Shown here piece after piece: positions 1 through 9,370 of a stretch of DNA of 64,000 nucleotides. Numbering within the stretch: position 1 is the first letter of the stretch; each line of letters begins with the position of its first letter. Origin of the DNA: Myxococcales bacterium (lineage in GTDB: Bacteria > Myxococcota_A > Polyangia > Haliangiales > Haliangiaceae); NCBI GenBank assembly GCA_016707895.1, contig JADJGV010000011.1, positions 186,001 through 250,000 of the forward strand. The letters are read 5' to 3'. The translations under genes and the position numbers were made by a program. A model generated the notes under the pieces. That model ran no database searches, was not told the DNA's origin, and saw nothing but the letters and a program-made list of their open reading frames with translations.

Positions 1-882
1 CCACCGCCGGTGGCCCGCCCGCGCGCCAAGGCCCCGAACGCGGCGCCGCCGGTCGACGACATCGTGGCCAAGCCGGCGGTCATCGTCGGGCTGGCCAAGG
101 CCACCGCGGCCGGGCCGCGCAACCGCTCGGGCAAGGCCGACGAGATCGAGCTCGGGCCGGGCGTGCGGATGAAGCCGGGCAAGGCGCAGCGCGCCGCCGC
201 GCCAGGTGCCAGGTCCTCCCCGCAGGACGCCGCCGAGCCGCCCACCCGCCGCGCGCCGCCGACCCGGCCGCCGCCGGTGCAGTTCACCGAGGAGCCGACC
301 CGCCAGGTCGACGTCGCGCCGCGCGCGCTGCGCCGCAGCGCCGAGCGGCGGGCCGAGTTCGACCGCGAGGAGCCGACCCGCGCCGCCGACGTCGATCCCC
401 GGCTGCTGGCCGCGTCGGGCGAGGACGCCACCCGCATGGCCCACATCGATCCGCGGGCGATGATGCAGCACGAGGACGCCACCCGGCTGGCGCAGCTCGA
501 CGCGCGCGCGCTGATGGCCGCCGGCGACGCCACCCGCGCGTCGAACATCGATCCGCTGGCGCTGTTCGACGACGAGGCCACCCGCCACGATGCCGGCCAC
601 GATCCCGACGGCCTGTACTCGGGCGACAGCGCGACCGGCTCGATCGACCTGGGCCCGCGCGACCAGTCGTTGCGCTACGCGCGGCTGCCCGAGGAGGACG
701 CCACCCGGATGAGCGACGTCGACGCGCTGGTGGCCAAGGAGCGCGAGCGGGCCCGGGCCGGCCGGCCGGCGCCGGCGCGGCCGCCGCCGCCGTCGCGGTC
801 GTCGGTGCACGACGAGGCGACCCGCGCGGTCGACATCGGCCGCACCGCCAGCATCAGCGACGTCGACTGGGATCTCGATTGA
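1..882 (+). CDS. Thr-Arg repeat protein, 5' end outside window
   Basis: The frame is open to the left edge, so the true start may lie outside; the first start codon inside is GTG at 10. I recognise no enzymatic domain. From about residue 94 to 272 (counted from that GTG) the protein carries eight degenerate repeats. Their core is two acidic residues, Ala or Pro, then Thr-Arg (EEPTR, EDATR, GDATR, DEATR), followed by a short hydrophobic-Asp-Pro-Arg-Ala-Leu segment. The first 90 residues are Pro/Ala/Arg rich and look disordered. Thr in an acidic setting is the sort of site Ser/Thr kinases modify and FHA domains read. Four such kinases and two FHA proteins are encoded in this window, but a phospho-scaffold role is only inference. 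Confidence 0.75.
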   Translation, partial: PPPVARPRAKAPNAAPPVDDIVAKPAVIVGLAKATAAGPRNRSGKADEIELGPGVRMKPGKAQRAAAPGARSSPQDAAEPPTRRAPPTRPPPVQFTEEPTRQVDVAPRALRRSAERRAEFDREEPTRAADVDPRLLAASGEDATRMAHIDPRAMMQHEDATRLAQLDARALMAAGDATRASNIDPLALFDDEATRHDAGHDPDGLYSGDSATGSIDLGPRDQSLRYARLPEEDATRMSDVDALVAKERERARAGRPAPARPPPPSRSSVHDEATRAVDIGRTASISDVDWDLD

Positions 883-889
883 GGACCGG

Positions 890-1105
890 ATGAAGTTCCC
901 GCTCACCGCGCAGCTGGTCGACGAGGCGCGCCGCTACCAGTTGCGGTCGGCGTGCCAGCACTGCCTGTTCTGGCTGCCGGCGCGCGGCGCGTGCCTGCAC
1001 GGGTGGCCCGACGAGGGCCAGCGGCGCTGGCCGCTCGACGCCCCCGACGCCAGCGGCGCGGCGCCCACCGACGCCGCGTTCTGCAAGGAGTTCGAGCTGC
1101 GCTGA
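890..1105 (+). CDS. Small four-cysteine protein (possible metal or Fe-S binder)
   Basis: A 71-residue protein with a clear ribosome site: GAGG lies about five bases before the ATG and overlaps the TGA of the upstream gene, so the two are probably translated together. Four cysteines at residues 22, 25, 35 and 65 (C-x2-C-x9-C, then FCKEF near the end) are set in an aromatic and basic context. That is the pattern of a small zinc or iron-sulfur protein. No signal peptide or membrane segment is visible. I do not recognise a named family with certainty; metal binding is inferred from cysteine spacing alone. Confidence 0.75.
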   Translation: MKFPLTAQLVDEARRYQLRSACQHCLFWLPARGACLHGWPDEGQRRWPLDAPDASGAAPTDAAFCKEFELR

Positions 1106-1203
1106 TGTCGGCGCCGGTGATCATCGTCGGCGCCAGCGGCCACGGCCTCGACACCGCCTGGCTGGCCGAGGCCCGCAGGCCGCGGCGACGGCGGCCAAGA
1201 TGA
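1105..1203 (+). pseudogene. Truncated Rossmann-like N-terminus (gene remnant)
   Basis: The ATG overlaps the TGA of the preceding gene (TGATG), as expected for the next cistron of an operon, but the frame ends after 32 codons. The start reads VIIVGASGHG followed by a helix-like segment. This is the first beta-strand and glycine loop of a nucleotide-binding fold, of the kind that begins sugar O-acyltransferases of the PglD/NeuD family. The rest turns into Arg-rich nonsense and stops. I read it as the 5' stub of a gene whose remainder was lost to deletion or rearrangement before 1203. It could also be a chance short frame. Confidence 0.35.
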
Positions 1204-1261
1204 GCACGCGAGCCACCACGGACACCGACGCACAGTGCTTCATGACGACGCGCGGCGGGCG

Positions 1262-2656
1262 CTATCGGCCACACGCGCCGGCGGTCAGGTCGCCGACGTC
1301 GTAGCGGCCTGCGCCGGTGAGCGGGACCACCACCACCGCCGCCCGGGCGCGGCCCTCCCAGGACATCGCCGCGTCGGGATCGGCCGCGGCCTCGACCCGC
1401 ACGAAGCCGCGAGCGTCGACGCTAGCCACGAACCTGCCGTCGCTCGCCACCGGCACCGCGGCGCCGTCGACCCGCACCGCCGCGGTCGCGGCCGGCCCGC
1501 AGCCGCCGTCGACCACGCGGCCGGCGATCTGCGCGGTCTCGCGCGGCGCGCTGGGCGGCAGCGCGGTGCCGGCGACGTCGGCGCCACCGCCGGCGACCAC
1601 CGCGGTCGGCGTGGCCCACAGCCGGTAGGGATCGCCGCCGAGGCCGAGCGTCCAGGTCACGGTACCGGCGGCCCGATCGATGGCCATCAGCCGGCCGGCC
1701 GCGGTGGTGACCAGCACGTCGGCGCCCGCCAGCGCCAGCGCGGGGCGGCCGTCGAGGTCGACCGGCACCCGCCACCGCTCGCGGCCGGTGGCCAGCTCGA
1801 CCGCCACCACCGCGGCCGCGTCGATCGCGATCACCTGCGCGTCGTCGATCAAGAGCGCGGCGTTGAGCGGCTGGAGCGGCCGCACCACCCGGCGCGCGCC
1901 GCTTGGCCCGTCGATCAGCTCGAGCCGATCGTTCCACGCGATCGCGATGGTGTCGGCGTGGACCGCCAGGCGATCGGGCGCCTCGCGCAGATCGTAGGTC
2001 CAGCGCTCGCGCCCCGTGGCGAGCTCGTACGCGCGCACCCGGCGAGGGATCGTGACCGTCGGCGTCGGCGCCTGCGGGTCGTACTCTTGCCAGGTCGCAT
2101 AGACGTTGTCGTGGTCGACGTCGACGGTGACGTCCTGTGACCACGCCACCAGCGGCGCCCGCCACTGCTCGCGCCCGCTCGTCAGCGCCAGCCGCACCAC
2201 CGCCGCGCTGCCCCGGCCCAGGCCGATCACCAGCCCGTCGTCGACGACCGCGTGGCTGTCGAACCAGTCGTCGCCGGCGCCGGTCCACGCCACCGCGAGC
2301 TGATCGCCGCGCTCGCGCACCAACGTCGGGGCGTCCCACTGCGCGAGGTAGCCACCCGGTACCGCCTCCCAGTACTCGGGCACGCCGTTGATCCGCAGGC
2401 CGTCGATCGCGCGGGTCCGTACCAGGCGCCCCTCGGCGACGTCGCGCTCGGCGATCCCACCGCCGCCGCCGTCGAACTCGCGATCCCACGCGAACAGCCG
2501 ATCGCCCACGACCCCGACCACGCCCTCGGCGATCGCCTGGCGCCACGGCGGCCCCACGATCGGCGCCCCCGCCGGTGGGCGGTTCGCCGGCGCCGGCGGC
2601 GTCGACCCCGCGTGTCCACAAGCCGCCAGCGTCACGACGATCACCGCCCGGTGCAT
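1262..2656 (-). CDS. PQQ-type beta-propeller lipoprotein
   Basis: The ATG at 2656 gives a short hydrophobic leader ending LAACG, a lipobox, so a 464-residue exported lipoprotein is likely; a longer frame upstream would bury this signal. The body has several PQQ-like blades recognisable by their turn signatures (SGREQW, TGRERW twice, GTVTWTL), which form a propeller used for scaffolding or binding rather than catalysis. The last 90 residues look like a carboxypeptidase-regulatory or Ig-like beta-sandwich. The gene is convergent with the preceding short genes. Upstream lie two near-identical 34-bp dyad repeats that may be control sites. No partner is identifiable, and the function is unknown beyond a surface beta-propeller. 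Confidence 0.8.
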   Translation of the reverse strand: MHRAVIVVTLAACGHAGSTPPAPANRPPAGAPIVGPPWRQAIAEGVVGVVGDRLFAWDREFDGGGGGIAERDVAEGRLVRTRAIDGLRINGVPEYWEAVPGGYLAQWDAPTLVRERGDQLAVAWTGAGDDWFDSHAVVDDGLVIGLGRGSAAVVRLALTSGREQWRAPLVAWSQDVTVDVDHDNVYATWQEYDPQAPTPTVTIPRRVRAYELATGRERWTYDLREAPDRLAVHADTIAIAWNDRLELIDGPSGARRVVRPLQPLNAALLIDDAQVIAIDAAAVVAVELATGRERWRVPVDLDGRPALALAGADVLVTTAAGRLMAIDRAAGTVTWTLGLGGDPYRLWATPTAVVAGGGADVAGTALPPSAPRETAQIAGRVVDGGCGPAATAAVRVDGAAVPVASDGRFVASVDARGFVRVEAAADPDAAMSWEGRARAAVVVVPLTGAGRYDVGDLTAGACGR

Positions 2657-2700
2657 GCCTGGCGGTAGCGCGGCCCCGCCCTCGGCGCAAGCCACCTCGG

Positions 2701-2780
2701 GTTCACGTCCCGCAACCCTCCCGACCGCCACGCGTCACCATCTCCGGTTCACGTCGCGCAACCCGCCCGACCGTCACGCG
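2701..2780. repeat. Two 34-bp direct repeats with GGTT-N10-AACC dyad
   Basis: Copies at 2701-2734 and 2747-2780 differ at three of 34 positions and are 46 bp apart. Each, with the G just before it, contains a GGTT-N10-AACC inverted repeat. They lie 45-125 bp upstream of the leftward propeller lipoprotein gene and in no credible coding frame, so tandem operator sites are plausible. Confidence 0.6.
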
Positions 2781-2831
2781 CTGCTGATCAGAGCGCCGGT
2801 CCCCGCCCACGCGCTCGCGTCGCGGGGGAGG

Positions 2832-2878
2832 CTCGGCGGGGGCATGACCCCGCCGAGGGGGGCTCGGCGACGAGCCCC
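2832..2878 (-). terminator. Two tandem GC-rich hairpins
   Basis: CTCGGCGGGG at 2832-2841 pairs perfectly with 2848-2857 around a 6-base loop. GGGGCTCG at 2859-2866 pairs perfectly with 2871-2878 around a 4-base loop. Both lie directly downstream of the stop of the leftward gene 2885-3277. There is no T tract, so this would be a hairpin-only terminator or mRNA 3'-end stabiliser. Confidence 0.6.
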
Positions 2879-2884
2879 TGGAGT

Positions 2885-3277
2885 TCAGTTCCCGCGCGGC
2901 GCGATCACCGCGTTCACCGCGCCGGTGGCGACCTGCGCCGCGTCGCGCGTGGTGGTGCGGGCGGCGCTGGCCGACGTGCCGACGATCCGCTCGACCGAGC
3001 CGAGCAGGTCAGCGGCGGCGCCGTCGAGGCGCTGCGTGAGCCGGCGCGCGACGGAGAAGGCGCTCTTGAGCAGCGCCTCGGTCGAGTCGATCACCGTGAG
3101 CACGCCGCGCGCGAGCTCGGTGCGCACGTCGGCGCCGACGCCGAGCACGGTGGTGGCGCCGATCTCGGCGGTGTCGATCGCCAGGGTCGCGATCGCCGGG
3201 ATGACCCCGCGGGCGGCCTCGGCCTCGACGGTGGTGCGGTTGAGCTTGGCGTCCTTGGTCTCGGCGGGCTTGTCCAT
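2885..3277 (-). CDS. Small helical protein, phasin-like in composition
   Basis: A 130-residue Ala/Thr-rich protein without signal peptide, predicted to be almost entirely helical (two long amphipathic stretches at about residues 20-60 and 65-120). No catalytic motif or cysteine is seen. The composition resembles phasins and other small granule-coating or stress-related helical proteins, but there is no diagnostic signature; a polyhydroxyalkanoate-system protein occurs far away at 47.7-48.0 kb. A purine-rich AGGGTGG tract about ten bases before the ATG may be the ribosome site. Two strong hairpins follow the stop. Unrecognised family. Confidence 0.65.
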   Translation of the reverse strand: MDKPAETKDAKLNRTTVEAEAARGVIPAIATLAIDTAEIGATTVLGVGADVRTELARGVLTVIDSTEALLKSAFSVARRLTQRLDGAAADLLGSVERIVGTSASAARTTTRDAAQVATGAVNAVIAPRGN

Positions 3278-3400
3278 ATGCGGCCACCCTGCCCGACGAC
3301 TCCCGCTCAGCCCATCACGATCGTGTGAAGAGTGGCGCTCAGCTCGATGACGCGCGCTCGGTCGGTGAGCGCGCCGACGTCGGCGCGGTGTCGAGATGGT

Positions 3401-4426
3401 TCAGAGCCGCACCCGCAGGCCGAGCCCGACCGACGCGCCATCGAACGGCACGAACGAGCCCTGCACCACCAGCTTCACCCGCCACAGGTTGGCCTCGGCG
3501 CCGAGCAAGAGGTGGTACGCGACCCGCGACGGGCGGCCGTCGCCGCGCGCGGCGACCGTCGCCGTGCCGATGTCGACCGCCGCGCCGTCGGACGGCCGCA
3601 CGCCGGTCATCTGCCCGCTGACCGCGATGTCGGCGTCGGCGCTGCCGACCTGGAAGTCGACCCCGCCGCCGACGTACAGGCTGGCGAGGTACAGGATGCG
3701 CACGCTGGTGGTGGCCTCGAGCGGCACCACCGTCGAGGTCGCGTTGAGCTCGAACCGCCCGATGCCGGCGGCGGTGACGTCGGTCGCGACGCCGTTGTCG
3801 CCGGTGACGCTGAAGTCGCGGGTGAGCGAGTCGCCGGCCGAGAAGCGCCACCGCGACCACTCGACGCCGCCGGTGAGGTGCAGGCCGCTCCACTGGAACA
3901 CCAGCGGGCTGGTGTCCGACGCCGGCCACAGGTGGTACTGCGCGTGGACGCCCGCGTTGGTGATCGAGCCCTCGAGCTGATCGAAGCTGGCGCCGCGGTA
4001 GAAGCCGTTGCCGTACAGCGTCAGCTCGGGGTGGCCCCAGCGGCCGAGGTTGAGGCCGCCGACCAACGACAGGTTGGGCGCCAGCCCGGCCGCCGGGTCT
4101 TGCCCCTCCTCGAGGCCGTCGACCGCCGCCGCCAGGTTGGCGGTGATCCCGACCTCGGCGCCGTCGAACACCGGCGCGTAGTCGACGCCGGTGCCGCGGC
4201 TGGCGAACGACGTCGCGTTGGCGAACGCGCGCAGGAAGCCGGCGACGTTGGCGGCGTCGTAGAGGTCGTCGATCTTCCCCTGCAGCCGGGTCTCGAGCGT
4301 CGCCGGATCGAGCCCGAGCTCCGTGGCCAGGGCCTCGCCGTCGGGCGACAGCGTGATGTCGACGTCGGCGTGGGCGATGGCGGGGACCGAGGCGAGGATC
4401 GACAGGGCGAGGCAGGTGGCGCGCAT
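3401..4426 (-). CDS. Predicted outer-membrane beta-barrel protein
   Basis: The ATG at 4426 is chosen because it starts a Sec signal peptide (about 22 residues, cleavage after AHA) and has GGAG six bases upstream. The mature part (about 320 residues) alternates hydrophobic and polar residues in strand-like blocks with Gly/Tyr/Trp turns (for instance NLSLVGGLNLGRWG and LYLASLYVGGGVDFQVG). It ends in LRVRL, an OMP-like alternating C-terminal strand. This fits an outer-membrane barrel of unknown cargo. It is divergent from the gene at 4482; a TACGAT element on the minus strand and TAGACT on the plus strand mark the shared promoter region. No family name assigned. Confidence 0.75.
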   Translation of the reverse strand: MRATCLALSILASVPAIAHADVDITLSPDGEALATELGLDPATLETRLQGKIDDLYDAANVAGFLRAFANATSFASRGTGVDYAPVFDGAEVGITANLAAAVDGLEEGQDPAAGLAPNLSLVGGLNLGRWGHPELTLYGNGFYRGASFDQLEGSITNAGVHAQYHLWPASDTSPLVFQWSGLHLTGGVEWSRWRFSAGDSLTRDFSVTGDNGVATDVTAAGIGRFELNATSTVVPLEATTSVRILYLASLYVGGGVDFQVGSADADIAVSGQMTGVRPSDGAAVDIGTATVAARGDGRPSRVAYHLLLGAEANLWRVKLVVQGSFVPFDGASVGLGLRVRL

Positions 4427-4481
4427 GCGACTCCAGGGGACAGACGGTCGGACGATCGTAACCCAAGGTAGACTCGCCGCC

Positions 4482-5312
4482 ATGCCGGTCGACCTCGAGC
4501 CGCTGTACCGCGCGCCGCTGGCGGCCTGGGTCGCCGAGCGCAAGGCGCTGGCCGCCGCCGTGAAGGCCGCCGGCGATCGCGACGGCGCGGCGGCGATCGG
4601 CAAGCTGCCGCGCCCGACGCCGGCCGCGTGGGCCGCCAACCAGCTGTGGTTCCACGCCCGCGCGCTGTTCGATCGGCTGATCGAGATCACCCGCACGCTG
4701 GGGCGCGGCGATCTGACGGCCGCCGGCGAGCAGCGCGCCGCGCTCGCCGCGCTCAAGGCCCGGGCGGTCGAGCTGTGCGCGGCGATCGATCAGCCGGCGT
4801 CGGACGCGATGCTGGCCAAGCTCGACACCAACCTGCGCGCGCTGGCCGCCCTCGGCTGGGGCGAGGTGGCGCCGGGGCAGCTCGCGGTCGATCTGCCGCC
4901 GCCCGGCTTCGACGCGATGAGCGAGTTCTCGCTGGTCGCCGCCACCATGCCGGTCGCCGCGCCGCCGCCCGCGCCGGTCGCCGCCCCGCCGCCCCGCCCC
5001 ACGCTCACCGTGGTGCCGTCCCCCGACGACGCCGAGGCCCGGCGCCGCGCGGAGGCCGAGGCCGCCCGCGCCGAGGCCGCCCGCGCCGAGGCCCAGGCCG
5101 CGTACCGGCGCCGCGCCGAGCGGGTCACCGCGGCCCGCGCCGCCGAGCGCGCCGCCCAGACCCGGGCCGCCGAGGCCGCGGCCGCGCTGGCGCTGGTGCG
5201 CGCCGAGCTCGATCGCGCGGAGCTGGCGGTCGCCGACGCCCGGGCCCGGGCCGCCGCCGCCGCGCGCGAGGTCGCCGCCGCCGAGGCCGCGCTGGGCGAA
5301 CCGCCGGCTTGA
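4482..5312 (+). CDS. Cytoplasmic protein with Ala-rich coiled-coil tail
   Basis: A 276-residue protein. The ATG at 4482 is preceded by TAGACT seven bases upstream and no ribosome site, so translation is probably leaderless; frames extending further upstream look non-coding. Residues 1-120 contain a conserved-looking block (RKALAAAVKAAGDRDGAA, then PTPAAWAANQLWF) that I associate with an uncharacterised family seen in actinobacteria and myxobacteria. Residues about 155-180 are Pro-rich. Residues 185-276 are an almost uninterrupted Ala/Glu/Arg coiled coil. No signal peptide or catalytic motif is visible. Its role is unknown; the coiled coil suggests self-association. Confidence 0.7.
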   Translation: MPVDLEPLYRAPLAAWVAERKALAAAVKAAGDRDGAAAIGKLPRPTPAAWAANQLWFHARALFDRLIEITRTLGRGDLTAAGEQRAALAALKARAVELCAAIDQPASDAMLAKLDTNLRALAALGWGEVAPGQLAVDLPPPGFDAMSEFSLVAATMPVAAPPPAPVAAPPPRPTLTVVPSPDDAEARRRAEAEAARAEAARAEAQAAYRRRAERVTAARAAERAAQTRAAEAAAALALVRAELDRAELAVADARARAAAAAREVAAAEAALGEPPA

Positions 5313-5370
5313 CCCGCTGGCGTGACCCGCTGGCTTGACTCCGTGGGCGCCGCGCGCGACAAGCCCGCGG

Positions 5371-6288
<918 letters not shown>

Positions 6289-6365
6289 GCGGTCGGGGCG
6301 CCGGCCCCCGCCCCGGTCGCCGTCACAGAGTTGCCCCCCGGCGGCGGTCGTGGCAAACCGACCCG

Positions 6366-7541
6366 ATGCGAGCACTGTCGACCGTGGCCGTCGCCGCCGC
6401 GCTCCTCGGGCTGCCTGCCGCCAGCGCGCAGCCTGGCAAGGCGCCGCCCAAGGTGATCAAGGATCCGCCGCCGCCGCCGCTGGTCGGGCTGACCAAGGTC
6501 GGCGAGCTGCGCCCGGCCCGCGGCTGGGTCGACGACACCATCACCGAGATCGGCGGCGCGCTGGTGGCGCTGGTGCACGACGGCGCCGACGTCCGGGTCA
6601 CCCGGGTGTCGCTCACCGACGGCAGCGTCGCCGGCGAGCTGGCGATCGGCGCGGTGGCGCCCGAGGCCCACCACGTGATCCCGGTCGGCGATCGCCTGCT
6701 GGTGATCGACGGCGTCGAGAGCCCGCGCCGCGCGGTGCTGGTCGACGGCACCGGCAAGGCGCTGCGCAGCTGGAAGCCGGCCGACGCGATCAGCGTGCGC
6801 ACCGTCGGCGGCAAGCCGGTCGTGGTCGCGCACACCTCGACGGTGCGCGGCAAGGCCACCGTCCACCAGGTCGCGCTGTACGACCTGGCCAGCGGCAAGA
6901 AGCTGCCCAAGAAGGGCGCGACCTTGACGCTGGGCGCCGACGGCCGCGACGCCAAGCTCGACTTCCGCCCGGTGTATTTCGCCGACGACCTCACCGTCGC
7001 GATCGGCGTGCGCGGCGGCGTGTTCCGCAAGGCCGAGAACCAGCGCTCGCCCGACACCTGGGCCAGCTACGATCTCACCACCGGCGCGTGGCTCAAGGAT
7101 CAGCCGATCACCGACCCGATGGCGATGGCGCGGCGCCAGCCGATCCTCGCGGCCCACCCGGGCGAGGCGGTGTTCGTGCGCATGGCCGAGGACCTGTCGG
7201 GGCTCGAGCTGTGGCAGGGCGGCGACGTCAAGGAGCTCGCGCTCGATCAGCCGGGCGAGCTGTACGACCCGACGTCGGTGCAGTACGCGCGCCGCGGCGA
7301 CGCGCTGTGGCTGTCGCTGGCCGTCGATCCCACCAACGGCCCGGCGGTGCGGCGGCAGAAGGTCGATCCGCGCTACCTCGATCTGTTCGAGGTGCAGGGC
7401 GACCGCGCGGTGCGCCGGGCCCGGCTGCTGCTCGGCAAGTCGCCGGTGCGCTGGGGCTGGGTCGGCGACGTGTGGTGGGTGCTCGAGAAGAGCGTCGGCG
7501 TCAGCCGCGGCGGTCCGGCGCTCACGCTCTACCGGATCTGA
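6366..7541 (+). CDS. Exported beta-propeller-like protein
   Basis: 391 residues with a Sec signal peptide (MRALSTVAVAAALLG, cleavage near ASA-QP) and a Pro-rich linker (KDPPPPP). The rest consists of repeated beta-strand blocks with turns such as TDGSVAG, DLASGKK and DLTTGAW, typical of WD/PQQ-like propellers that bind rather than catalyse. No metal or active-site signature is seen. Its TGA is immediately followed by the reverse-strand stop of the next gene (TGATCA), so this and the downstream lipoprotein converge with zero spacing. Function unknown. Confidence 0.75.
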   Translation: MRALSTVAVAAALLGLPAASAQPGKAPPKVIKDPPPPPLVGLTKVGELRPARGWVDDTITEIGGALVALVHDGADVRVTRVSLTDGSVAGELAIGAVAPEAHHVIPVGDRLLVIDGVESPRRAVLVDGTGKALRSWKPADAISVRTVGGKPVVVAHTSTVRGKATVHQVALYDLASGKKLPKKGATLTLGADGRDAKLDFRPVYFADDLTVAIGVRGGVFRKAENQRSPDTWASYDLTTGAWLKDQPITDPMAMARRQPILAAHPGEAVFVRMAEDLSGLELWQGGDVKELALDQPGELYDPTSVQYARRGDALWLSLAVDPTNGPAVRRQKVDPRYLDLFEVQGDRAVRRARLLLGKSPVRWGWVGDVWWVLEKSVGVSRGGPALTLYRI

Positions 7542-8165
7542 TCACGGCGCCGCGGCGTCGATCGCCGGCGGCTCTGGCGGCGGCGGCGCCGCGTCGACCA
7601 CCACCGGCGGCGGCGCCGCGTCGATCGGCGGCGGCGGCGGCGGCGGCGGTGTCACCGGGCGCGGCGCGGGGCGCGGCGGCTCGATCGGCGCCGGGATCTC
7701 GGGCGTGGCGTCGTCGCTGGCGATCTTGATCAGCCGGCCGTGGACGATGCCGTTGGTGATCGGCACGAACCGGTAGCGCGCCAGCGCGTGGCCGGCGAGC
7801 ACGAACGTGAACTCGTGGGGCACCGCGGCCTCGCCGTCCCACAACACCGGGGTCGGCCCGAGGCGCACGCCGTCGACCGCGGCGATCGCGCCGATCGGCG
7901 TCGAGCGCAACAGCAGCTGGATGCTGCGGCGATCGCGCGCGCCGGTCCGGGCGCCGCCCCGCGGCTGGGGGTCGGGGTCGAGCGCGAAGCCACCGGCCGG
8001 ATCGTAGGTCGGCAGCGCGGTGATGCCGGCATCGATCGCGACCCCGGCGTCGAGCCCGCTCAGCGCGGTCGCGGGCGCCGGCGGCGGCTTGCCGGGATCC
8101 CCGCCCTCGCCGCCACAGGCCACGGCGGTGGAGGCGGCCAGCGCCAGGACGTACTTCATCGGCAT
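7542..8165 (-). CDS. PEGA-like lipoprotein with Pro/Asp-rich tail
   Basis: 207 residues. The leader ends STAVAC-G, a lipobox at Cys17, so export and lipidation are likely. After an Asp/Ala/Pro-rich spacer (DAGVAIDAG), residues about 80-140 resemble a PEGA domain: the strand pattern SIQLLLRSTPIGAIAAVDG, then GPTPVLW and a HEFTFVLAGHA segment. PEGA domains are surface beta-sandwiches often linked to kinases. The last 45 residues are Pro-rich with PPIDAA/VDAA repeats, like other myxobacterial lipoprotein linkers but at the C-terminus. TAGCGT nine bases before the ATG and no ribosome site suggest a leaderless start. Binding partner unknown. Confidence 0.78.
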   Translation of the reverse strand: MPMKYVLALAASTAVACGGEGGDPGKPPPAPATALSGLDAGVAIDAGITALPTYDPAGGFALDPDPQPRGGARTGARDRRSIQLLLRSTPIGAIAAVDGVRLGPTPVLWDGEAAVPHEFTFVLAGHALARYRFVPITNGIVHGRLIKIASDDATPEIPAPIEPPRPAPRPVTPPPPPPPPIDAAPPPVVVDAAPPPPEPPAIDAAAP

Positions 8166-8200
8166 CGCGGCGCGACGCTACCGCACCGCGCGCGACGTCG

Positions 8201-9370
8201 CTACTCGGCCTTCTTCTTCTTCTTGCCGGGCAGGATGTTCATCAGCTTGCAGATGATACCGAGCATGATCTCGTCGGCGCCGCCGCCGATCGACATCAGC
8301 CGCGTGTCGCGGTACGCGCGCGACGCGACGTTGTCCCACATGAAGCCCATGCCGCCCCAGTACTGCAGGCAGGCGTCGGACACCTCGCGCGCCAGGCGGC
8401 CGGCCTTGAGCTTGGCCATCGACGCCAGCTTGGTGACGTCGGCGCCGCCGACGTAGTCCTCGACGGCGCGGTAGACCAGCGAGCGCAACAGCTCGATCTC
8501 GGTGGCCAGCTCGGCCAGCCGGAAGTGGATCACCTGGTTGTCGATGAGCGGGCTGCCGAAGGTGTGGCGGTCCTTGCAGTAGGCGATCGTCGCGTCGACC
8601 ACCTTCTCCATGCCCTTGAGCGAGCTGGCCGCGCCGAACAGCCGCTCCTCCTGGAACTGCACCATCTGCATCATGAAGCCCATGCCCTCGGCGCCGATGC
8701 GGTGGCGCTGCGGCACGCGCACGTCCTCGAAGTACACCGGGCAGGTGTCCGAGGCGCGCATGCCGAGCTTGTCGAGCTTGGTGCCGACCGTGACGCCCTT
8801 GGCCTGGGCCGGCACGATGATCAGCGTCTTGTTCATGTGGACCGGGCCGTCGCCGGTGTTGGCCAGGAGGCAGAACCAGTCGGCCTGCGCCGCGTTGGTG
8901 ATCCACATCTTGCTGCCGTTGATGACGTAGTCGTCGCCGTCCTTCTTGGCCGTGGTCTTGAGCGCGGCGACGTCGGAGCCGCCGCTGACCTCGCTCACCG
9001 CGATCGCCGCCACCATCTCGCCGGCGATCGCCGGGGCCAGGAACTCGCGGCGCAGCTCGTCGGCGCCCCACCGCGCGAGCGCCGGCGTCGCCATGTCGGT
9101 CTGCACGCCGAGCGCCATCGGGATCGAGCCGCCGGCGCAGGTGCCGAGCTCCTCGGCGACCACCAGCGAGTACGAGTAGTCGAGGCCCATGCCGCCGTAG
9201 GCCTCGGGCTTGTTGACCCCGAGCAGCCCCAGCGCGCCGGCCTTCTTGAACACCTGGTGCGCCGGGAACGCGCCCTTGGCCTCCCACTCGTCGCAGTGCG
9301 GGTTGATCTCCTTGTCGATGAAGTCGCGGACGGTCTTGCGCAGCTGCTTGTGCTCTTCGGTGAACTTCAT
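8201..9370 (-). CDS. Acyl-CoA dehydrogenase
   Basis: A 389-residue FAD flavoprotein catalysing alpha,beta-dehydrogenation of acyl-CoA thioesters, passing electrons to ETF. Recognisable blocks: the N-terminal helical domain (EEHKQLRKTVRDFIDKEI), AIAVSEVSGGSDV around the flavin loop, INGSKMWITNAAQADWF, the C-terminal four-helix domain with RHTFGSPLIDNQ, and QYWGGMGFMWDN. The MCAD-type catalytic Glu position near the end reads GGGADEIM. The segment FQEERLFGAA looks like the alternative Glu used in isovaleryl or long-chain enzymes, so that class is inferred. Substrate length cannot be told. The start is ATG 9370, with TACGGT eight bases upstream (leaderless-type). The tail is Lys-rich. No beta-oxidation neighbours. 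Confidence 0.92.
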   Translation of the reverse strand: MKFTEEHKQLRKTVRDFIDKEINPHCDEWEAKGAFPAHQVFKKAGALGLLGVNKPEAYGGMGLDYSYSLVVAEELGTCAGGSIPMALGVQTDMATPALARWGADELRREFLAPAIAGEMVAAIAVSEVSGGSDVAALKTTAKKDGDDYVINGSKMWITNAAQADWFCLLANTGDGPVHMNKTLIIVPAQAKGVTVGTKLDKLGMRASDTCPVYFEDVRVPQRHRIGAEGMGFMMQMVQFQEERLFGAASSLKGMEKVVDATIAYCKDRHTFGSPLIDNQVIHFRLAELATEIELLRSLVYRAVEDYVGGADVTKLASMAKLKAGRLAREVSDACLQYWGGMGFMWDNVASRAYRDTRLMSIGGGADEIMLGIICKLMNILPGKKKKKAE

